Below, in pieces: positions 34,804 through 47,085 of a stretch of 64,000 nucleotides of DNA (positions within the stretch are counted from its first letter, which is position 1; each line of letters begins with the position of its first letter). A program made the translations under genes and the position numbers. Origin of the DNA: Alopecurus myosuroides (taxonomy: Eukaryota; Streptophyta; Magnoliopsida; Poales; Poaceae); NCBI GenBank assembly GCA_028641055.1, contig CM054057.1, positions 402,866,814 to 402,930,813 of the forward strand, written 5' to 3'. The notes under the pieces were generated by a model. That model had not been told where the DNA came from. It saw only the letters and a program-made list of their open reading frames with translations, and searched no databases.

Positions 34804-37800
34804 CTACTGAGAAGAGAAAAGGTCCAGATACTTCTTGCAAAGATCCTCTTCGGTCTCCCATGTTGCCTCTTTATCGGAATGATGCGACCATTGCACTTTT
34901 AAGAACTTGGTGCTCTTGTTGCGAGTCTTACGCTCGGTCTCATCGAGAATTCGAATAGGGTGCTCCTCATAAGAGAGATCTTCTTGCAGTTCGATTGAAT
35001 CATGATCAACTACATGATCTGGATCTTTGAAACACCTCTTGAGCTGTGACACGTGAAACACATCATGCACCTTGGATAGTTTTTCTGGAAGCTCAAGACG
35101 ATATGCATTTTCCGCACGCCTTGAGAGAATGTTGAAAGGACCAATGTATCTTGGTGCCAGCTTTCCTTTCACACCAAAACGATGAGTGCCTCTGAGGGGA
35201 GTTACACGGAGATATGCTTTGTCACCAGGTGCATAGATCATATCCCTGTGCTTGCTGTCATAGTAGCTTTTCTGACGAGACTGAGCAATCTTGAGATCGT
35301 CACGAATGATGCGAACTTTCTCTTCGGCTTCCTTAAAAATGTCAGGGCCTAAGAGTGAACGTTCACCAGCTCCAGACCAATTGATTGGACTCCTGCATCT
35401 GTGGCCATAGAGTGCCTCAAATGGTGCCATGCCTAGGCTTGCCTGGAAGCTGTTGTTGTAGGAGAATTCAGCATATGGAAGGCATTCCTCCCATTTCATG
35501 CCAAAGGAGAGACCACATGCTCTGAGCATGTCCTCGAGAATCTGATTGACTCTTTCGACTTGCCCCTGAGACTGAGGGTGATAAGCTGTGCGGAACAGAA
35601 GTTTGGTGCCCAATGCTTCTTGAAAGCTTTTCCAGAAGTGGGAAGTGAATATGCTTCCACGGTCCGAGCTTATCTCCAATGGAACACCATGAAGAGGAAC
35701 AATCTTTGCTGTGTAGAGCTCTGCTAACTGGATAGCTGAGATTGTTTCTTTGACAGCAAAGAAGTGAGCTACCTTAGTGAGACGATCAATGACAACAAAG
35801 ATTGCATCGTTGCCCCTCTTGGACTTTGGAAAACCAGTGACGAAGTCCATTTCAATCATGTCCCACTTCCACTCAGGGATTTTCAGAGGTTGGAGAAGAC
35901 CGGCTGTTTTCTGATGAACTGCCTTAACACGTTGACAAACGTCACATTTAGAAACGTATTGAGCAATTTCACGTTTCATGCCAGACCACCAATACAGTGT
36001 CTTGAGATCCTGGTACATCTTTGTACTTCCAGGGTGTATGGAAAGTGGAGTTTCATGAGCCTCCTTGAGAATGACATCTTTGAGACTTTGGATTTGAGGA
36101 ACTGCAATGCGTCCTTCGAAGAACACAGTTCCCTTGTCATCAATTGAGAAGCACTCATACTTCACATTGCCTTCTTTGATGTTATTTGCGATCTTCTTGA
36201 TCTCAGCATCACGAAGTTGTTCATAACGAATCTTGTCCTCGAGAGTTGGACTGGCTATCAATTTCGCAAGATAACCTTGAGGAACAAGACCAAGGTTGAG
36301 CTTCTGGAATTCTTCATGAAGAGGAGGTTGGCTTTCCATGATCATGAGATTATTGCAATACGACTTGCGACTGAGAGCATCGGCCATAATATTAGCCTTG
36401 CCTTTAGTGTAGGAAATGGTAAGATCGAAGTCTTTAATCTTTTCAATCCATCTCCATTGCCTGAGGTTTAGATCTGGTTGAGTGAAGATGTATTTCAGAC
36501 TCTTATGATCGGAAAAGATTTCAGTGCGGTTACCCAACAAGTATTGCCTCCATTTCTTGAGGGCAAACACAACTGCTGCAAGTTCAAGGTCATGTGTGGG
36601 ATAATTGAGCTCATGTGCGTTCAACTGACGTGAAGCATAAGCCACAACTTGACGTTCTTGCATAAGAACTGCACCTAGACCTTGGAGAGAAGCATCACAG
36701 AATATCTGGAAAGGTTTGGTAGTATCTGGGCCAACCAGAACTGGTGTAGAAGTGAGTTTAGTCTTTAGGAGATTGAAACTTTCATCACACTGTGGAGACC
36801 AAACGAACTTCTTGTCCTTCTTTGTGAGGTCAGTGAGAGGTTTGGCAATCTTGGAGAAGTTTTGGATGAAACGACGGCAATAGCTAGCCAAACCAAGAAA
36901 ACTTCTGACTTGCTTCACCGTCTTAGGAGGTTTCCAATCAACAATTGCCTTAACCTTTTCTAGATCAATGTCTATGCCCTTGGCAGAGATGACATGGCCA
37001 AGGTAAGCAACTTCTGAAATCCAGAACTCACATTTGGAGAATTTGGCATAAAGACGATGCTCGCGAAGTTTCATGAGAGTGAGACAAAGATGTTCTCCAT
37101 GCTCTTCCTCGGATTTTGAGTAGACAAGAATATCATCAAGATATACCACAACGAACTTGTCGAGGTATTCATGGAAGACAGAATTCATGAGTCGAGAGAA
37201 GGTCTCCGGTGCATTGGTGAGACCAAAGGACATGACGGTGTATTCATATAGACCGTAGCGAGTGGTGAAAGCTGTCTTTGGAATATCTTCCTTTCTGATC
37301 TTTATTTGATGGTAACCCATTCTCAAGTCCAGCTTGGAGAATATTGAGGCTCCAGCAAGTTGATCAAAAAGATCATCGATACGAGGAATTGGATATTTGT
37401 TTTTGATGGTTTTCTCGTTAAGAGGACGATAGTCAACAACGAGTCTCTTTGTTTGATCCTTCTTCGCAACGAACAGAGTTGGGCAACCCCAAGCCGATGA
37501 ACTAGGTTGAATATAACCTTTCTCCATGTACATATCGATTTGCTCCTTCAACAACTTCAGTTCAGGAGGAGCTATCTTGTATGGATGCTTAGAGATTGGA
37601 GCAGTACCTGGTTCAAGTTTGATCACGAACTCAACTGCTCTGTCCGAAGGCATTCCTGCCAATTCTTCTGGGAAGACATCGGGGAATTCACAAACCACCG
37701 GAATAGTTTCAATAGATGGTAGAGGATTTGCATTGAGAGTGTAGAGTTGAACAACTGGATTTTCAGCATGGAAGTAGACTATCTGGCCAGAAGGGTGTGT

Positions 37801-39183
37801 GATTTTGACAGACTTAGCAGGACAATGAATGACTGCTTTGTTGGCTACCAGCCAATCCATCCCAAGAATGACATCAATATATGAAGAGTGGAGAGCTATC
37901 AGAGATGCCTGGAATGGAAGGTTTCCAATTGTGATCTCGATGTTCTGGCTAACTTTATTGCTTTGCCAGCTAGATCCCGGTGATTTCACTAGGAGAGGGT
38001 TAGACAACTGTTCGAAGTTGATTTTACTGGTGTTTGCAAAGTTTTGAGAGATGAAAGAGTGTGAAGCACCAGAATCGAACAAGACTTTAGCACGAAACGA
38101 GTTCACAAGAAGTGTGCCCATTACAACCTCTGGAGATTCTTCTGCTCCCTGGGCCTTTACATGGTTCACCCTCATAGTTCTCAAGACAGACTTGTTTTTG
38201 TTGCGGGGCCTAGGCGAAGAAGTGTGTACCATCACATGATTTACATTAGAGATAGGTACTGATGGTAGCTTGTTCTGCGGGCACTTGTAGGAGTAGTGTC
38301 CTGGTAGACCGCACTTGAAGCATGTACTAGCAGAACGAGGAGCTGTTGGACTTGGCTGAGATGGAGCACCTCCTAAAGATACCACTGGGGTGGGAGGGCG
38401 GGCAAGAAATCCTGCCGGGCTTGGCAAGCAGATGGGCGGTGTTGGAGTGGTATATGGAACCCAAACTCTTCGTTTTTGTGGAGGCATGATAGCTTTTGAG
38501 AGATTAGCCTGTTCACGAGAGTGCTTACGAGATTTCTCAACCAACTTGCGCCCATGCTCTTCGTTTAGAGCGATGTTGATGAGGTCCTCAAAATTCTTGG
38601 CCTTGACGTTGGTGAGAGCATACTTGAGTTCCGGGTTGAGACCCCTGCGGAACTTTGCCATCTTTCTCGCTTCCGTGGAGATTTCATCTCCGGCGTAGCG
38701 AGCCAGACGATTGAACTCTCTTTGGTATTCGAGAACGTCCAAATTGCCTTGTGTGAAAGAATAGAATTCCTCACGCATTTTCTCCATGAGCCCATCGGGA
38801 ATGTGATGGTGCACGAAGGCTTGCTTGAACTCCTCCCATCTGATTGCCACACTAGGACCTCTCATTACTTGGAAGTTCTCCCACCAAGACATGGATTGTC
38901 CACGGAGAAGGTAGGTCACGTAAGGAACACGGTCCTCGTCAGCCACATGAGTTACCATAAGAGTACGGTTCATTTCCCGGAGCCAGTCATCAGCATCCAA
39001 TGGCTCGGAGGAGGTATCAAACGTGCGCGGACTGAGCTCAAGGAACTCCCGAATAGACACACGGGTGTTGCCATTACTCCCAAGGTCTTGGTTCTGCTGC
39101 ATCTTCTTTATAACTTGTGTCATCTGAGACAGCACTTTTCCCACCTCGGGTGGCAGTGTGGGTTCTTCGTCACGACTTTCCAT
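34804..39183 (-). CDS. Intact gag-pol polyprotein with chromodomain
   Basis: Single ORF of 1459 residues on the minus strand, ATG at 39183. Gag core at about 60-230 ([20 protein letters not shown]). CCHC knuckle [14 protein letters not shown] at about 287-300. Aspartic protease DSGASHSF at about 367. RT at about 540-720 with [10 protein letters not shown] near 679. RNase H at about 820-940 ([22 protein letters not shown]). Integrase zinc domain from about 1048 (HPGSTKMYQ...CDVCQRVK) and catalytic core with [11 protein letters not shown] near 1109, [12 protein letters not shown] and a later Glu in GQVERVNQ. C-terminal chromodomain at about 1408-1455 ([17 protein letters not shown]). The domain order PR-RT-RH-INT-CHD marks a chromovirus. 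All catalytic motifs look whole, so the element may be functional or recently so. It encodes everything needed for reverse transcription and integration; the chromodomain would direct integration to heterochromatin. Confidence 0.95.
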   Translation of the reverse strand: MESRDEEPTLPPEVGKVLSQMTQVIKKMQQNQDLGSNGNTRVSIREFLELSPRTFDTSSEPLDADDWLREMNRTLMVTHVADEDRVPYVTYLLRGQSMSWWENFQVMRGPSVAIRWEEFKQAFVHHHIPDGLMEKMREEFYSFTQGNLDVLEYQREFNRLARYAGDEISTEARKMAKFRRGLNPELKYALTNVKAKNFEDLINIALNEEHGRKLVEKSRKHSREQANLSKAIMPPQKRRVWVPYTTPTPPICLPSPAGFLARPPTPVVSLGGAPSQPSPTAPRSASTCFKCGLPGHYSYKCPQNKLPSVPISNVNHVMVHTSSPRPRNKNKSVLRTMRVNHVKAQGAEESPEVVMGTLLVNSFRAKVLFDSGASHSFISQNFANTSKINFEQLSNPLLVKSPGSSWQSNKVSQNIEITIGNLPFQASLIALHSSYIDVILGMDWLVANKAVIHCPAKSVKITHPSGQIVYFHAENPVVQLYTLNANPLPSIETIPVVCEFPDVFPEELAGMPSDRAVEFVIKLEPGTAPISKHPYKIAPPELKLLKEQIDMYMEKGYIQPSSSAWGCPTLFVAKKDQTKRLVVDYRPLNEKTIKNKYPIPRIDDLFDQLAGASIFSKLDLRMGYHQIKIRKEDIPKTAFTTRYGLYEYTVMSFGLTNAPETFSRLMNSVFHEYLDKFVVVYLDDILVYSKSEEEHGEHLCLTLMKLREHRLYAKFSKCEFWISEVAYLGHVISAKGIDIDLEKVKAIVDWKPPKTVKQVRSFLGLASYCRRFIQNFSKIAKPLTDLTKKDKKFVWSPQCDESFNLLKTKLTSTPVLVGPDTTKPFQIFCDASLQGLGAVLMQERQVVAYASRQLNAHELNYPTHDLELAAVVFALKKWRQYLLGNRTEIFSDHKSLKYIFTQPDLNLRQWRWIEKIKDFDLTISYTKGKANIMADALSRKSYCNNLMIMESQPPLHEEFQKLNLGLVPQGYLAKLIASPTLEDKIRYEQLRDAEIKKIANNIKEGNVKYECFSIDDKGTVFFEGRIAVPQIQSLKDVILKEAHETPLSIHPGSTKMYQDLKTLYWWSGMKREIAQYVSKCDVCQRVKAVHQKTAGLLQPLKIPEWKWDMIEMDFVTGFPKSKRGNDAIFVVIDRLTKVAHFFAVKETISAIQLAELYTAKIVPLHGVPLEISSDRGSIFTSHFWKSFQEALGTKLLFRTAYHPQSQGQVERVNQILEDMLRACGLSFGMKWEECLPYAEFSYNNSFQASLGMAPFEALYGHRCRSPINWSGAGERSLLGPDIFKEAEEKVRIIRDDLKIAQSRQKSYYDSKHRDMIYAPGDKAYLRVTPLRGTHRFGVKGKLAPRYIGPFNILSRRAENAYRLELPEKLSKVHDVFHVSQLKRCFKDPDHVVDHDSIELQEDLSYEEHPIRILDETERKTRNKSTKFLKVQWSHHSDKEATWETEEDLCKKYLDLFSSQ

Positions 39184-39777
39184 CCTGAAGAGGATACCAA
39201 GATTAACACACTAACCGGATAACCAAATCCAATATAAGTGATTAAAATGATTACTTCAGACGGTAAGTCGACATCATAGAACAAGGATGGAGGTTAACAA
39301 CGGATCAACAGATAAGTTGTTACAACGGAAGAGAAAGATTTGTGAAGGACGATATCGAAGCAACAACTGGGAAACAGGAGACCACAAACACCTGAGGTAC
39401 TACGGAGAAACCCATCCAAGCTTCTAAAGGATCAATATCTACTGCTTAAGGAATAGAGGATCTGCTTCCGGGGCTTACACGCCTCCGTTCTCAATCGTGA
39501 GTAGGCAACATGATAAATCATGTAACAACCACCTCCATTCCTATGGTCTAGTAGATATAACCATCCTAGAGAAACCAGGATACGTGAAATCCTAACTTGA
39601 AAGTTTAGATGAGGAGAGAAAACAACGTTGCACTTCCTTACCAGAAAAAGGGAGGGTGGGTGGGGAAAGAAATAAAAGAACAGAATTCCTACTCTCACGT
39701 TTCATTTTTCCTATATAGCTACAAAATAGTTTCTAGACTCAACTGCGACCAGTAAAAGGGATCCTACAGGCAGACAG
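39184..39777 (-). other. Leader of element J between PBS and gag
   Basis: About 590 bp with no convincing ORF. It is transcribed as part of the genomic RNA and may hold packaging signals; none is recognisable by eye. Confidence 0.6.
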
Positions 39778-39789
39778 GCTCTGATACCA
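39778..39789 (-). promoter_or_regulatory. Primer-binding site of element J (tRNA-iMet)
   Basis: The minus strand reads TGGTATCAGAGC, separated by two bases from the 5' LTR (39792). Confidence 0.95.
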
Positions 39790-40262
39790 TTTGTCGCACC
39801 CTGACTTCTATAGGATACTCACCGGGCCGAACTGGATAGTAGATGATTGGATTACGGGGCTTACCTGCACCCGCATCCTCTTACGAGTAGGCCAACACTT
39901 ATGTGTGACAACCAAACTCTACTATCCACCGTCGATGTAAACTATCCCATAGAGATCAAGATACTACCCTTGACGTACTTCATACCATACACACATGGTA
40001 CGTCAACGGCGTTTAACAGAATGATAGCACAACATATCTCTAAGACACAAAATATGGAAATAAGTTGCAACTGGCTCTCACTAGAGCAGAGATAGCAAAT
40101 ACAATCATCCAGAGGACCATGTCCCAACATAACATCATTACATCACAGCGGAAGCATTCAAAAGGTCTGAGTACAGACAGAACCAAATAGGCCTAAGAGG
40201 CCGGCAATGAAAGGAAAATGGAGCCCATCCACGAAGTCTCGGATCCTGCCCGGGTCCGCTAT

Positions 40263-40327
40263 CTACTCGTCAACAGCCTCGTCGTACTCCACGTAGTAGC
40301 CACCATGGGGATCCTCAGAATCGTAGT
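40263..40327 (-). other. Exon-like segment B in the 5' LTR of J
   Basis: 65 bp on the minus strand preceded by TTTCCGCAG, a good 3' splice site. In the frame set by segment A it reads DYDSEDPHGGYYVEYDEA-type acidic sequence and ends in TAG. The same length and frame occur in G at 63628-63692. Confidence 0.4.
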
Positions 40328-41542
40328 CTGCGGAAACAACAACCCCAAAGGGGTCAGTACATAAACGTACTGGCAAGCAAGACTCACAGTTCACCAAAAT
40401 GTAACCCGTCAACACCAAGCACAGATGCTTTGGGTTCAACGGAAGAAAGGGGATATAAAAGATGCTGCAGCGGGCTGCTCTAACTAACTACAGAGACTTG
40501 CTACAACTTCCGGCTAACAGAAAGAAGATAAGATAGCACATCGTAACCAACTATAACTAACTTCAAACAAACCCATCCTGGATCTCGCCCCTTATCCAAA
40601 GAAGCAATCCGAGGATAACTCACACACTCGGATTAATGATGGTTCAGGTTTTTGTGTCAATAAACCTATTACTAGTCAAATTATCATTAGTTAGGTGTAA
40701 GCTGTTTTGAGTACTTGTTAGCCAGTACTTTCACCAAGTCGCCACATAACCGCGGACAACACGGCTTCTCGAGAAGATTCATCCCTGCAGGGTGTGCTCC
40801 AGTACCCGTACACCCTCAAGCCACCAACTAAAACTCAGGTTGGCTTGACACGACTCGAACCATCTCTACAGCCTGTCCTAGGAGCCACGGAGCTATAAGG
40901 TCCCAGCCACGCAGCCGAATACTCAGCGCAAGTGTGCAAAACTCCCGCAGGACGCAACACCCCGGCAATACAGGCCTCGCCCTATATGTGTGCGTCATCA
41001 TCAGTAACCATGGGAGCGACCCATTCATGCGTATGAGCCAAATGGAACACCCGAACTAAGTGTGGCTCTTCAGACAAACTGCGGATCAGATCAAAGTCAA
41101 GGGGGGTTCCATACCACCACCCGGATGCGGTGAGCACGCTCATCATGGATCAGTAGACAAGACCCTTTTCCTAATTAGGGTCGACACTAGCATGCCTCAA
41201 AACCACGCCGGGCCTCCTGCCGGTGCCTTATCATCAAATTATTATTATCCACAAAATTTACAGGTTGATTGTTTAAACATCGAGCCCCAGAACATAAGTA
41301 ACATGGTAATAGCAAGTAACGGACAACAGGCTCGAGCAAAACAACCCTAAGCATGCTAGTAAGACACGGGCACAAGCAGCGGGGTTATAGGAGTGGAGGT
41401 GAGGCAATATCAGGTTTAAAGGATGACATATGATAGGATCGGAACACAAGCATCGATACATAGGGCTAGCAGAATAGACAACGGAAAGTATCGGTATCCA
41501 ATGTTGAAAGGAACACAATGGTTCATGTGAGTGAATAATTGC

Positions 41543-41620
41543 CTGCAAACTCAGCAGCCTGGTACTGAGCTAGATCCTCAGAAGGGGTGTCGTAAGTATC
41601 GTCTGTCTCAACGTCGTCGT
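41543..41620 (-). other. Exon-like segment A in the 5' LTR of J
   Basis: 78 bp on the minus strand after CGAATAG and followed by GCAATT; the 3' LTR and G have GCAAGT here, a GC-type donor consensus. It encodes an Asp/Glu-rich stretch (DDDVETDDTYDTPSEDLAQY) and ends in phase 1. Its sequence is identical to 62332-62409 in element G, although flanking LTR sequence differs by several percent. Confidence 0.4.
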
Positions 41621-44108
41621 CTATTCGAGAAGAAGCAAACAAACAACGCAAAGAAACAACAATCAATAACATGGCATAATGCACAATCATGGGATGATGC
41701 ATGACCATTTAATCGATGCATCAAAATAAACTAGTTGACATGGTAACATAACATGTTTAAATGGACCCACATGCAATTTGGATTGCATATGGAAAGCCCA
41801 TGAATTAAGGTGGAAATAATGCTTTTACAACTAACCAACAGGTGTAGGTGGATTAGCATGATGCATGGATGAGGAAAACAAAAGAAAACAACAGCAGAAA
41901 CAATTTGAAATAAGGTTTACCAAGTTTTGAAATTTATTTGTTAAGTTTTGGAATTTTGGTTCCTTAAAGGGGTTACACAAGAATTTGTTGTTTTCACCAA
42001 TTTAAATTGTGCAAAATAGATAACAGAGTTCATATTTTGAAAGAACACGAAATTTTAGGTGGATTACATGTTTCAAATATTGAAAAAGGAATTAGAATGA
42101 ATTTATTATGAATTAAACAAGTTCAAACAAGATTTAATTGAATTTAATTCAAGTAAGAATATTATTTGAAATTTATTTGTTCAAATCATTAAATAAAATT
42201 CATATTTGAAAAGATTATGTTTTTCTGGTTTGAAAACATATTTTATATATTCAAAAAGAAATTAATTTGACCAAGTTATGAATTTAGCAAAATTTAAATG
42301 ATTTAAACAAGTTTTAAATTATTTAACCAATTTTAATTAGTCAAAACATGAAACAAAGTTTATATTTGGAAAGAGGGTTTAATGTAGCATGGAAAACATA
42401 TTTTATTTGTGTTATTTGAATTAAGTTTGAATTATTTATGCATTTAATCAAATTTGGAATGATTTGTTTGAATTTGAAATTTGAATGCATTTGAAATGTT
42501 CAAAACAGAAAACAAATGGTTTAAATAGGCAGAGAATTAAATTTGGTGCAGAATACATATTTTATTTGTATTATTTGGAGTTGGCATTTAAAAGTTATTT
42601 GAATTTTGGACCTAGGGACTAATATGTGAAAAAAACTGGACTGATATTAAAAGAAAATGGGCCGAAAAAAAATAAGTGCACCGCGCAGTGACCTACATAG
42701 GCCACTGCCAGTGGGCCAGGGCCACCGTGGCGCCTAGGTGGCGGGGCTGGGGGTCGACGTGGCCTCCAGGGCCACTGACGCGCGGGCCCAGCGCGCGCGT
42801 GGAAGGGAAAAAATGGGTGGCTAATTGCCTCCCGCGGGGCTCGAACCCGCGATGCCCAGCGAGCGCGCACGGGTGCACTGCCAGTGGGGTGGGTGCGCTT
42901 GCTTGTCAGTGAATGGGTACGGGGGGAGGATAACTTTCAGTTATCGTGCTAAACTGAATTTTTGTTCAGGTGCGGTACTGAACTTTCGACGGAGGAAACA
43001 GAACACGCCGGCGGCCGTGGTTCGCTGCGCTGCCCGCGGTGGCGCGCGTGTGCGGCTGGTGCTGTGTGTGCGTGCACGCGGCGTGTGCTGTGGGGTGATC
43101 GGAGAGGGAACAGAGGGAGTGGGAGGCGGCTCACCGAGGGGCGGAAGGAGACGGGACGGTGCAGTGGTGGCGACGGGCGGCGAAGTCGGGGACGGCGGCG
43201 GCGCTCCGGTGACCCTCGGGGGAAACCGAGGAAACGACGCGGGAGAGGGAGGCGTGGGCTCTCCGTTCCCGGCCCTATCCAGTACGGTAGGGCACCGTGG
43301 CGGCGGTGATCACCGGAGAGAGATGGCTGTGGTGGTTGCTCTCGGTGGGGATACAGAGAGGAGAGGGCGGAGGGAGAGAAAAGAGGAGAAGTGGCGGCGC
43401 TCGAGGGAGAAGGAGGAGGGAGAGGTAGGGCACAGAGGGCTGCTCGGCCTCGAGCTAAAAGGAGGAGGAGGGAGAGGTCCTGGCCGTTGCCTGCCTGCAA
43501 CTGTCGACGTGTGCGTTGGGGATGGGTGCCGTACAGGAGGTGGAAGAAAGGTAAGGGTAGCAGGCCAGGGGCTAGGTGGGCTGGCCCAATTTGGCTGGCC
43601 TACCCTATCCCCCTCTCTTTTCTTTATTCTTTTCTTCTGTTTATTTTTTTTTGCTGAAAAGGAATAGGGAGAAAAGAGATGGTTTTAGTGGTTAGAAAAT
43701 TTTAGGGATAATTTGTATTGATTTAGTATTGTAATAGCAACAAGTACACCCTTTGGTTTTCCAAAAAAAATTGAAATTAGTTGCTGTTTGCAATTTGATT
43801 GAATTTTGAATGAATTTGAGATTAAAATGAATAATTGAAACTTAATCAATGTAAAGTTTTTAATTTCAAGTTTAATGGATCAATTTATTTGTTTGTTTTG
43901 TAGTTTTTATTTGAAACATTGTAACATAACAAGTATGAACAAGAATTTGAATTTTTGTTTGAAATTCATATTGGAAAACAAGTGAAACAGATGAAAACAA
44001 ATGAGAACAATTGCAAAAACAAAAACAATGATGATGTCATGATGCAAAACAATAATAAAACAAGAAACAACCATTCTAAAGGGAGTTTTTCATACTTGGG
44101 ATGTTACA

Positions 44109-44113
44109 GTACT
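44109..44113. repeat. Target-site duplication of J, right
   Basis: GTACT, matching 29590-29594. Confidence 0.95.
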
Positions 44114-44430
44114 CGCGAGAACTACCACATCGAGACTCTCGACTTCGATGTCGCACACATCGCCTTCCCCTACAATGCCATCCTCGGGTACTCAACTCTC
44201 GTGAAGTTCATGGACGTGACGCACCATGCGTACAACCTCGTGAAGCTACCCGGGCCTGCTGGCAGCATCACCATCCATGGAGATGTGGAGGAGGCGACAC
44301 GCTCAGTCGAGCGAGCCTACAAGGAGGTGGCCATCTCCCACCCGACCGATGAAGACGACATGGGACACCTCGATGAGGCTCCCAAGATGAGGATGCTCGC
44401 TTCTCGTGAAGGGGCAGGCACCCATAAGAC
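44114..44430 (+). pseudogene. Element C protease/linker remnant after J
   Basis: Continues the frame interrupted at 29594: ENYHIETLDFDVAHIAFPYN, AILGYSTLVKFMDVTHHAYN and EEATRSVERAYKEVAISHP, homologous to B at about 20500-20720 and D at 49490-49740. The homology stops near 44430. No RT, RNase H or integrase follows; by about 44585 the sequence matches B after its integrase (GACGCACCCT...GGTAAAAAC, B at 24320). Confidence 0.75.
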
Positions 44431-44852
44431 CCCCAGAGTGTTGGAGGCTCCGGGGCTATCACCCAGAAGACCCCCAGATCGCAAGAGGCTCGGGGGCTGC
44501 CACTGCTCTCCATGCGAGCGCGCCTCTCTCCTAGGGAGGAGCGCTCACCACATGGTCGTTCCATGCCCCCCACAAGCCCATGGAGACGCACCCTCGAGGG
44601 GACCCGTGACACCACGGTAAAAACAACACCAGGACCTCTCTCTGTGAGGGTCTCATGGAGCTCTCGCCAGGCGGACCCCTCTTAAGGATTAGGAGCTAGG
44701 TGTCTTCGACACCCTCACCCTCTTCGGGGAGCTGCGAAAAGAGCAGAGTCAGCTCCGACACCACTTGAAGAAAAGAAGACCAACATGACTATGGACTTAC
44801 TCTCCCTGGTACCCCCAAGCTCGTGGAATGCGATTTCTGCCACAGGGGCATG
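44431..44852 (+). other. Element C deletion junction and post-pol sequence
   Basis: No gene. It joins the protease remnant to sequence that lies after integrase in B, so about 3.6 kb of pol is missing relative to B. Confidence 0.6.
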
Positions 44853-45664
44853 TCACGGTCGCTTTGGCCGTCGAAGAGCCCCCGCACCTGCATCGACCTT
44901 CGCGGGGCGCGGCCCCTCCAAGCTTGCTGCTGCATCGGGGGTTGCCGAGTGTGCGGGAGGCAGAGAGGGAGTGCTCGAGTTCGCCGCTGACTCACTGCTT
45001 CCCTCCCGTGCCGGGGCGGACGTGACCTCCTTAAGAGGGCACTTCTTCGACACACGCCCGGGAGCCGGCTTAGTCGGAGTGGAGTCCTCCGTCTCAGCTG
45101 GCTCCACATCAATCTCCGCGGGGAGGCAAGGGAGAAAGGGGTTCTTTTGGCGAGATGTCTCGCCCTCGTCCAGGAGTCCCCACCTATCGAAGTGAGGCAT
45201 GGCCCCGATCACCGCGTCACGCGACGCTTCTGCAAGACTGTAAAGGGGGACTACGGAGCGAGGAAGAGGCGGCGTGTTGTCCCTGCCAAGGAGGGTCTGC
45301 ATCATCGCCTCGATCTTCCTGACCTCAAGAAGGGAGCTGCTGAGCCGCATGCTGTCCTCCGTGTCGCCGCAGTAGCACATGAAGTGCTCGTGTTCTTGAA
45401 GAGGCGCCAGCCTCTGGCGGACGAACTCGCGGACAAGCATGTGTGCCTCAAGCCTACTCTCGTGATGCTCATCCATCCTCTACACTAGGGGGGGCCATGT
45501 CCAGACCATCAAGGACTTCCTGGGCCCAGCCGGCATGCTTCGTGGGCCTACCGATGGGCACCTCAAGAAGAACTACGGAGTCATCAGCATCCATAAACAC
45601 CCAACAGCTAACAGTGTCATCCACCTTCTTATTGTGGTCCAGTAGGGGGAACAGAGCCCCCAGA
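44853..45664 (-). pseudogene. Antisense ORF of element C, distal part
   Basis: Minus-strand frames 45669-45469 (LGALFPLLDHNKKVDDTVSC, FMDADDSVVLLEVPIGRPTK, HAGWAQEVLDGLDM) and, after a frameshift, 45476-44853 (EAHMLVREFVRQRLAPLQEH, AVIGAMPHFDRWGLLDEGET, then a Pro/Ala/Glu-rich tail). It is antisense to gag-pol, in the same place as the antisense ORF of B and E, but the protein is different. It is split from its N-terminal part by the solo LTR at 45665-47085. Function unknown. Confidence 0.5.
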
Positions 45665-47085
45665 TGCATGTAAAATGCATAGATGAACTTTGCATATTAT
45701 TACTTGTTTTTCCTACATATTAGCAACTTATATTCATGTTTTATAATGATTTGGGGGATTTTATGAACAATCCCCCTTCTTTTGGTTCTAACCCTGTTTT
45801 TTCAGAAAACGTACTTTTTAGTGTTTCAGACTTTCCAAGAGCTTCGGGACTCCAAAAAGGGCAAGGCCAAAGAGCACGGTTCAGAATTTTCGAGACGAAG
45901 ACCATGGGCCAAAGTAGAGGGACAAAAGGCCAACCAGGTGGAAAAGAGGACCCTCCATGCGGCCAGATTCCTTGGCCGCGTGTGGGCCCCCTTTTTTGCC
46001 CCCGTGGCTCCGATGCCGTCGATCTTTCTTCTCCCGAGTGTCTCGTGACCTAAAAACGACTATATAAAGGGTCCCCTGGCCTTTTCGAGAAGGAGGCGGC
46101 GCCGAGAGACGAACCCACGAAACAGAGAGACAGAAGGCTGCCGCCGGAGAAGATCGAAGGGGGGAAATGCCGCCGGGATCACCCCCGGAGGGCTCCACCC
46201 CGTCTGGCGTGTTCATCATCAATATCTACAGCAAGATCAGCTCCATCTCTCCACTGTAATATCTTGGCAAACACGATGTATGATGCAATACTATATTCCC
46301 TTGATGTATTGTGTCTCCCCGTCTATGTTTGAGTAGTGAATTGTTCTTGGCAATGGTGAAATAGTTCGTTGATTGGTTGCATACAAGTTTGTTATCTTCT
46401 ATGATTGTCTTTATGTACAATATATGAGTGCACGCATATGTTGGGGAATGCATGTAAGGTGATCACCGGTAGCATAATGGAGTGGTGGTGACTTGGGAGT
46501 GACAGTAACCTGAGACCGAGCCACAAAGTTAAGTTATTGGGGGATATATATAGGGGACCTTAGAACGTAAGGATATGGTGGGACTTTATGTCTTAATCAA
46601 TCTTGTGCAGTCATTTACTTGGCCACATGATCCATCATAAGGGGTTGTAGATCATTTACTTGACTATACCTATTAATGGCTCCTTCCTAGAAGAAACAAC
46701 TAAGACTAAAACATGTGCTTCACTAATTGTGACAACCACACGAACGAAACACCTATTGCTAGAACACTTGCTCCCTTGAGATACTTGAGATATTTGCTGC
46801 TTGCTACTTGTGAAACTTGCTTAGAAACTTGCTTTAGAAACTTGCTCTAGGATTACTTGCATTTTAAACTTGCTTCACTAGTTACTAGACAAACCACACT
46901 CCACGTCACTTGCTTTTAATTAGTTAGTTCCTTTTAGTCAAACTTATTGCTTTGCATAAACAACCATATAAGAGGGTTATAGGGATTTAGAGAATAGATA
47001 GCTTACCTTCAGCTCCTCGTGGGTTCGACACTCAAATACTTATCGAAAGGTACTACAATTGATCTCCTGCACTTGGGAGTCATCA
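45665..47085 (+). repeat. Solo LTR, Athila-like type, inside element C
   Basis: About 1.42 kb from TGCATGTAAAATGCATAG to GGGAGTCATCA with no PBS or polypurine tract at its edges, so a solo LTR. A TATA box TATATAAAGG lies at 46061-46070, followed by a GC-rich leader. The left boundary could also be 45669. I do not see a clean target duplication (CCAGA on the left, CCCCC on the right). Solo LTRs arise by recombination between the two LTRs of an element. Confidence 0.65.

Larger units (their letters stand above)
29595..44108 (-). mobile_element. Complete Tekay-like chromovirus J (14.5 kb)
   Basis: Minus-strand Ty3/gypsy element with perfect 5-bp target duplication GTACT. 5' LTR 39792-44108, PBS 39778-39789, leader 39184-39777, intact gag-pol 39183-34804, polypurine tract 34768-34780, 3' LTR 29595-34767 enlarged by a hAT insertion. 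The LTR pair shows 17 mismatches in the first ~1.2 kb. At 1.3e-8 substitutions per site per year, a commonly used grass rate, this is about half a million years. It sits in the protease frame of element C. Confidence 0.95.
39792..44108 (-). repeat. 5' LTR of element J (4.3 kb)
   Basis: 4317 bp. In the direction of transcription it has an AT-rich U3, a GC-rich block (about 43560 down to 42680), a long AT-rich stretch (about 42660 down to 41640), then mixed sequence to the PBS. Exon-like segments with splice-site contexts lie at 41543-41620 and 40263-40327, and the hairpin CAGTAC-N6-GTACTG at 40355-40372. Long ORFs in the GC-rich block (42825-43667 plus; 42949-43500 minus) are not conserved in G and are likely chance. 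Confidence 0.95.

Noticed and set aside
42949..43500. 183-codon minus-strand ORF in the sense direction of J, also at 33609-34160
   Set aside because: Ser/Pro/Arg-rich leader sequence; the equivalent region of G does not encode it.
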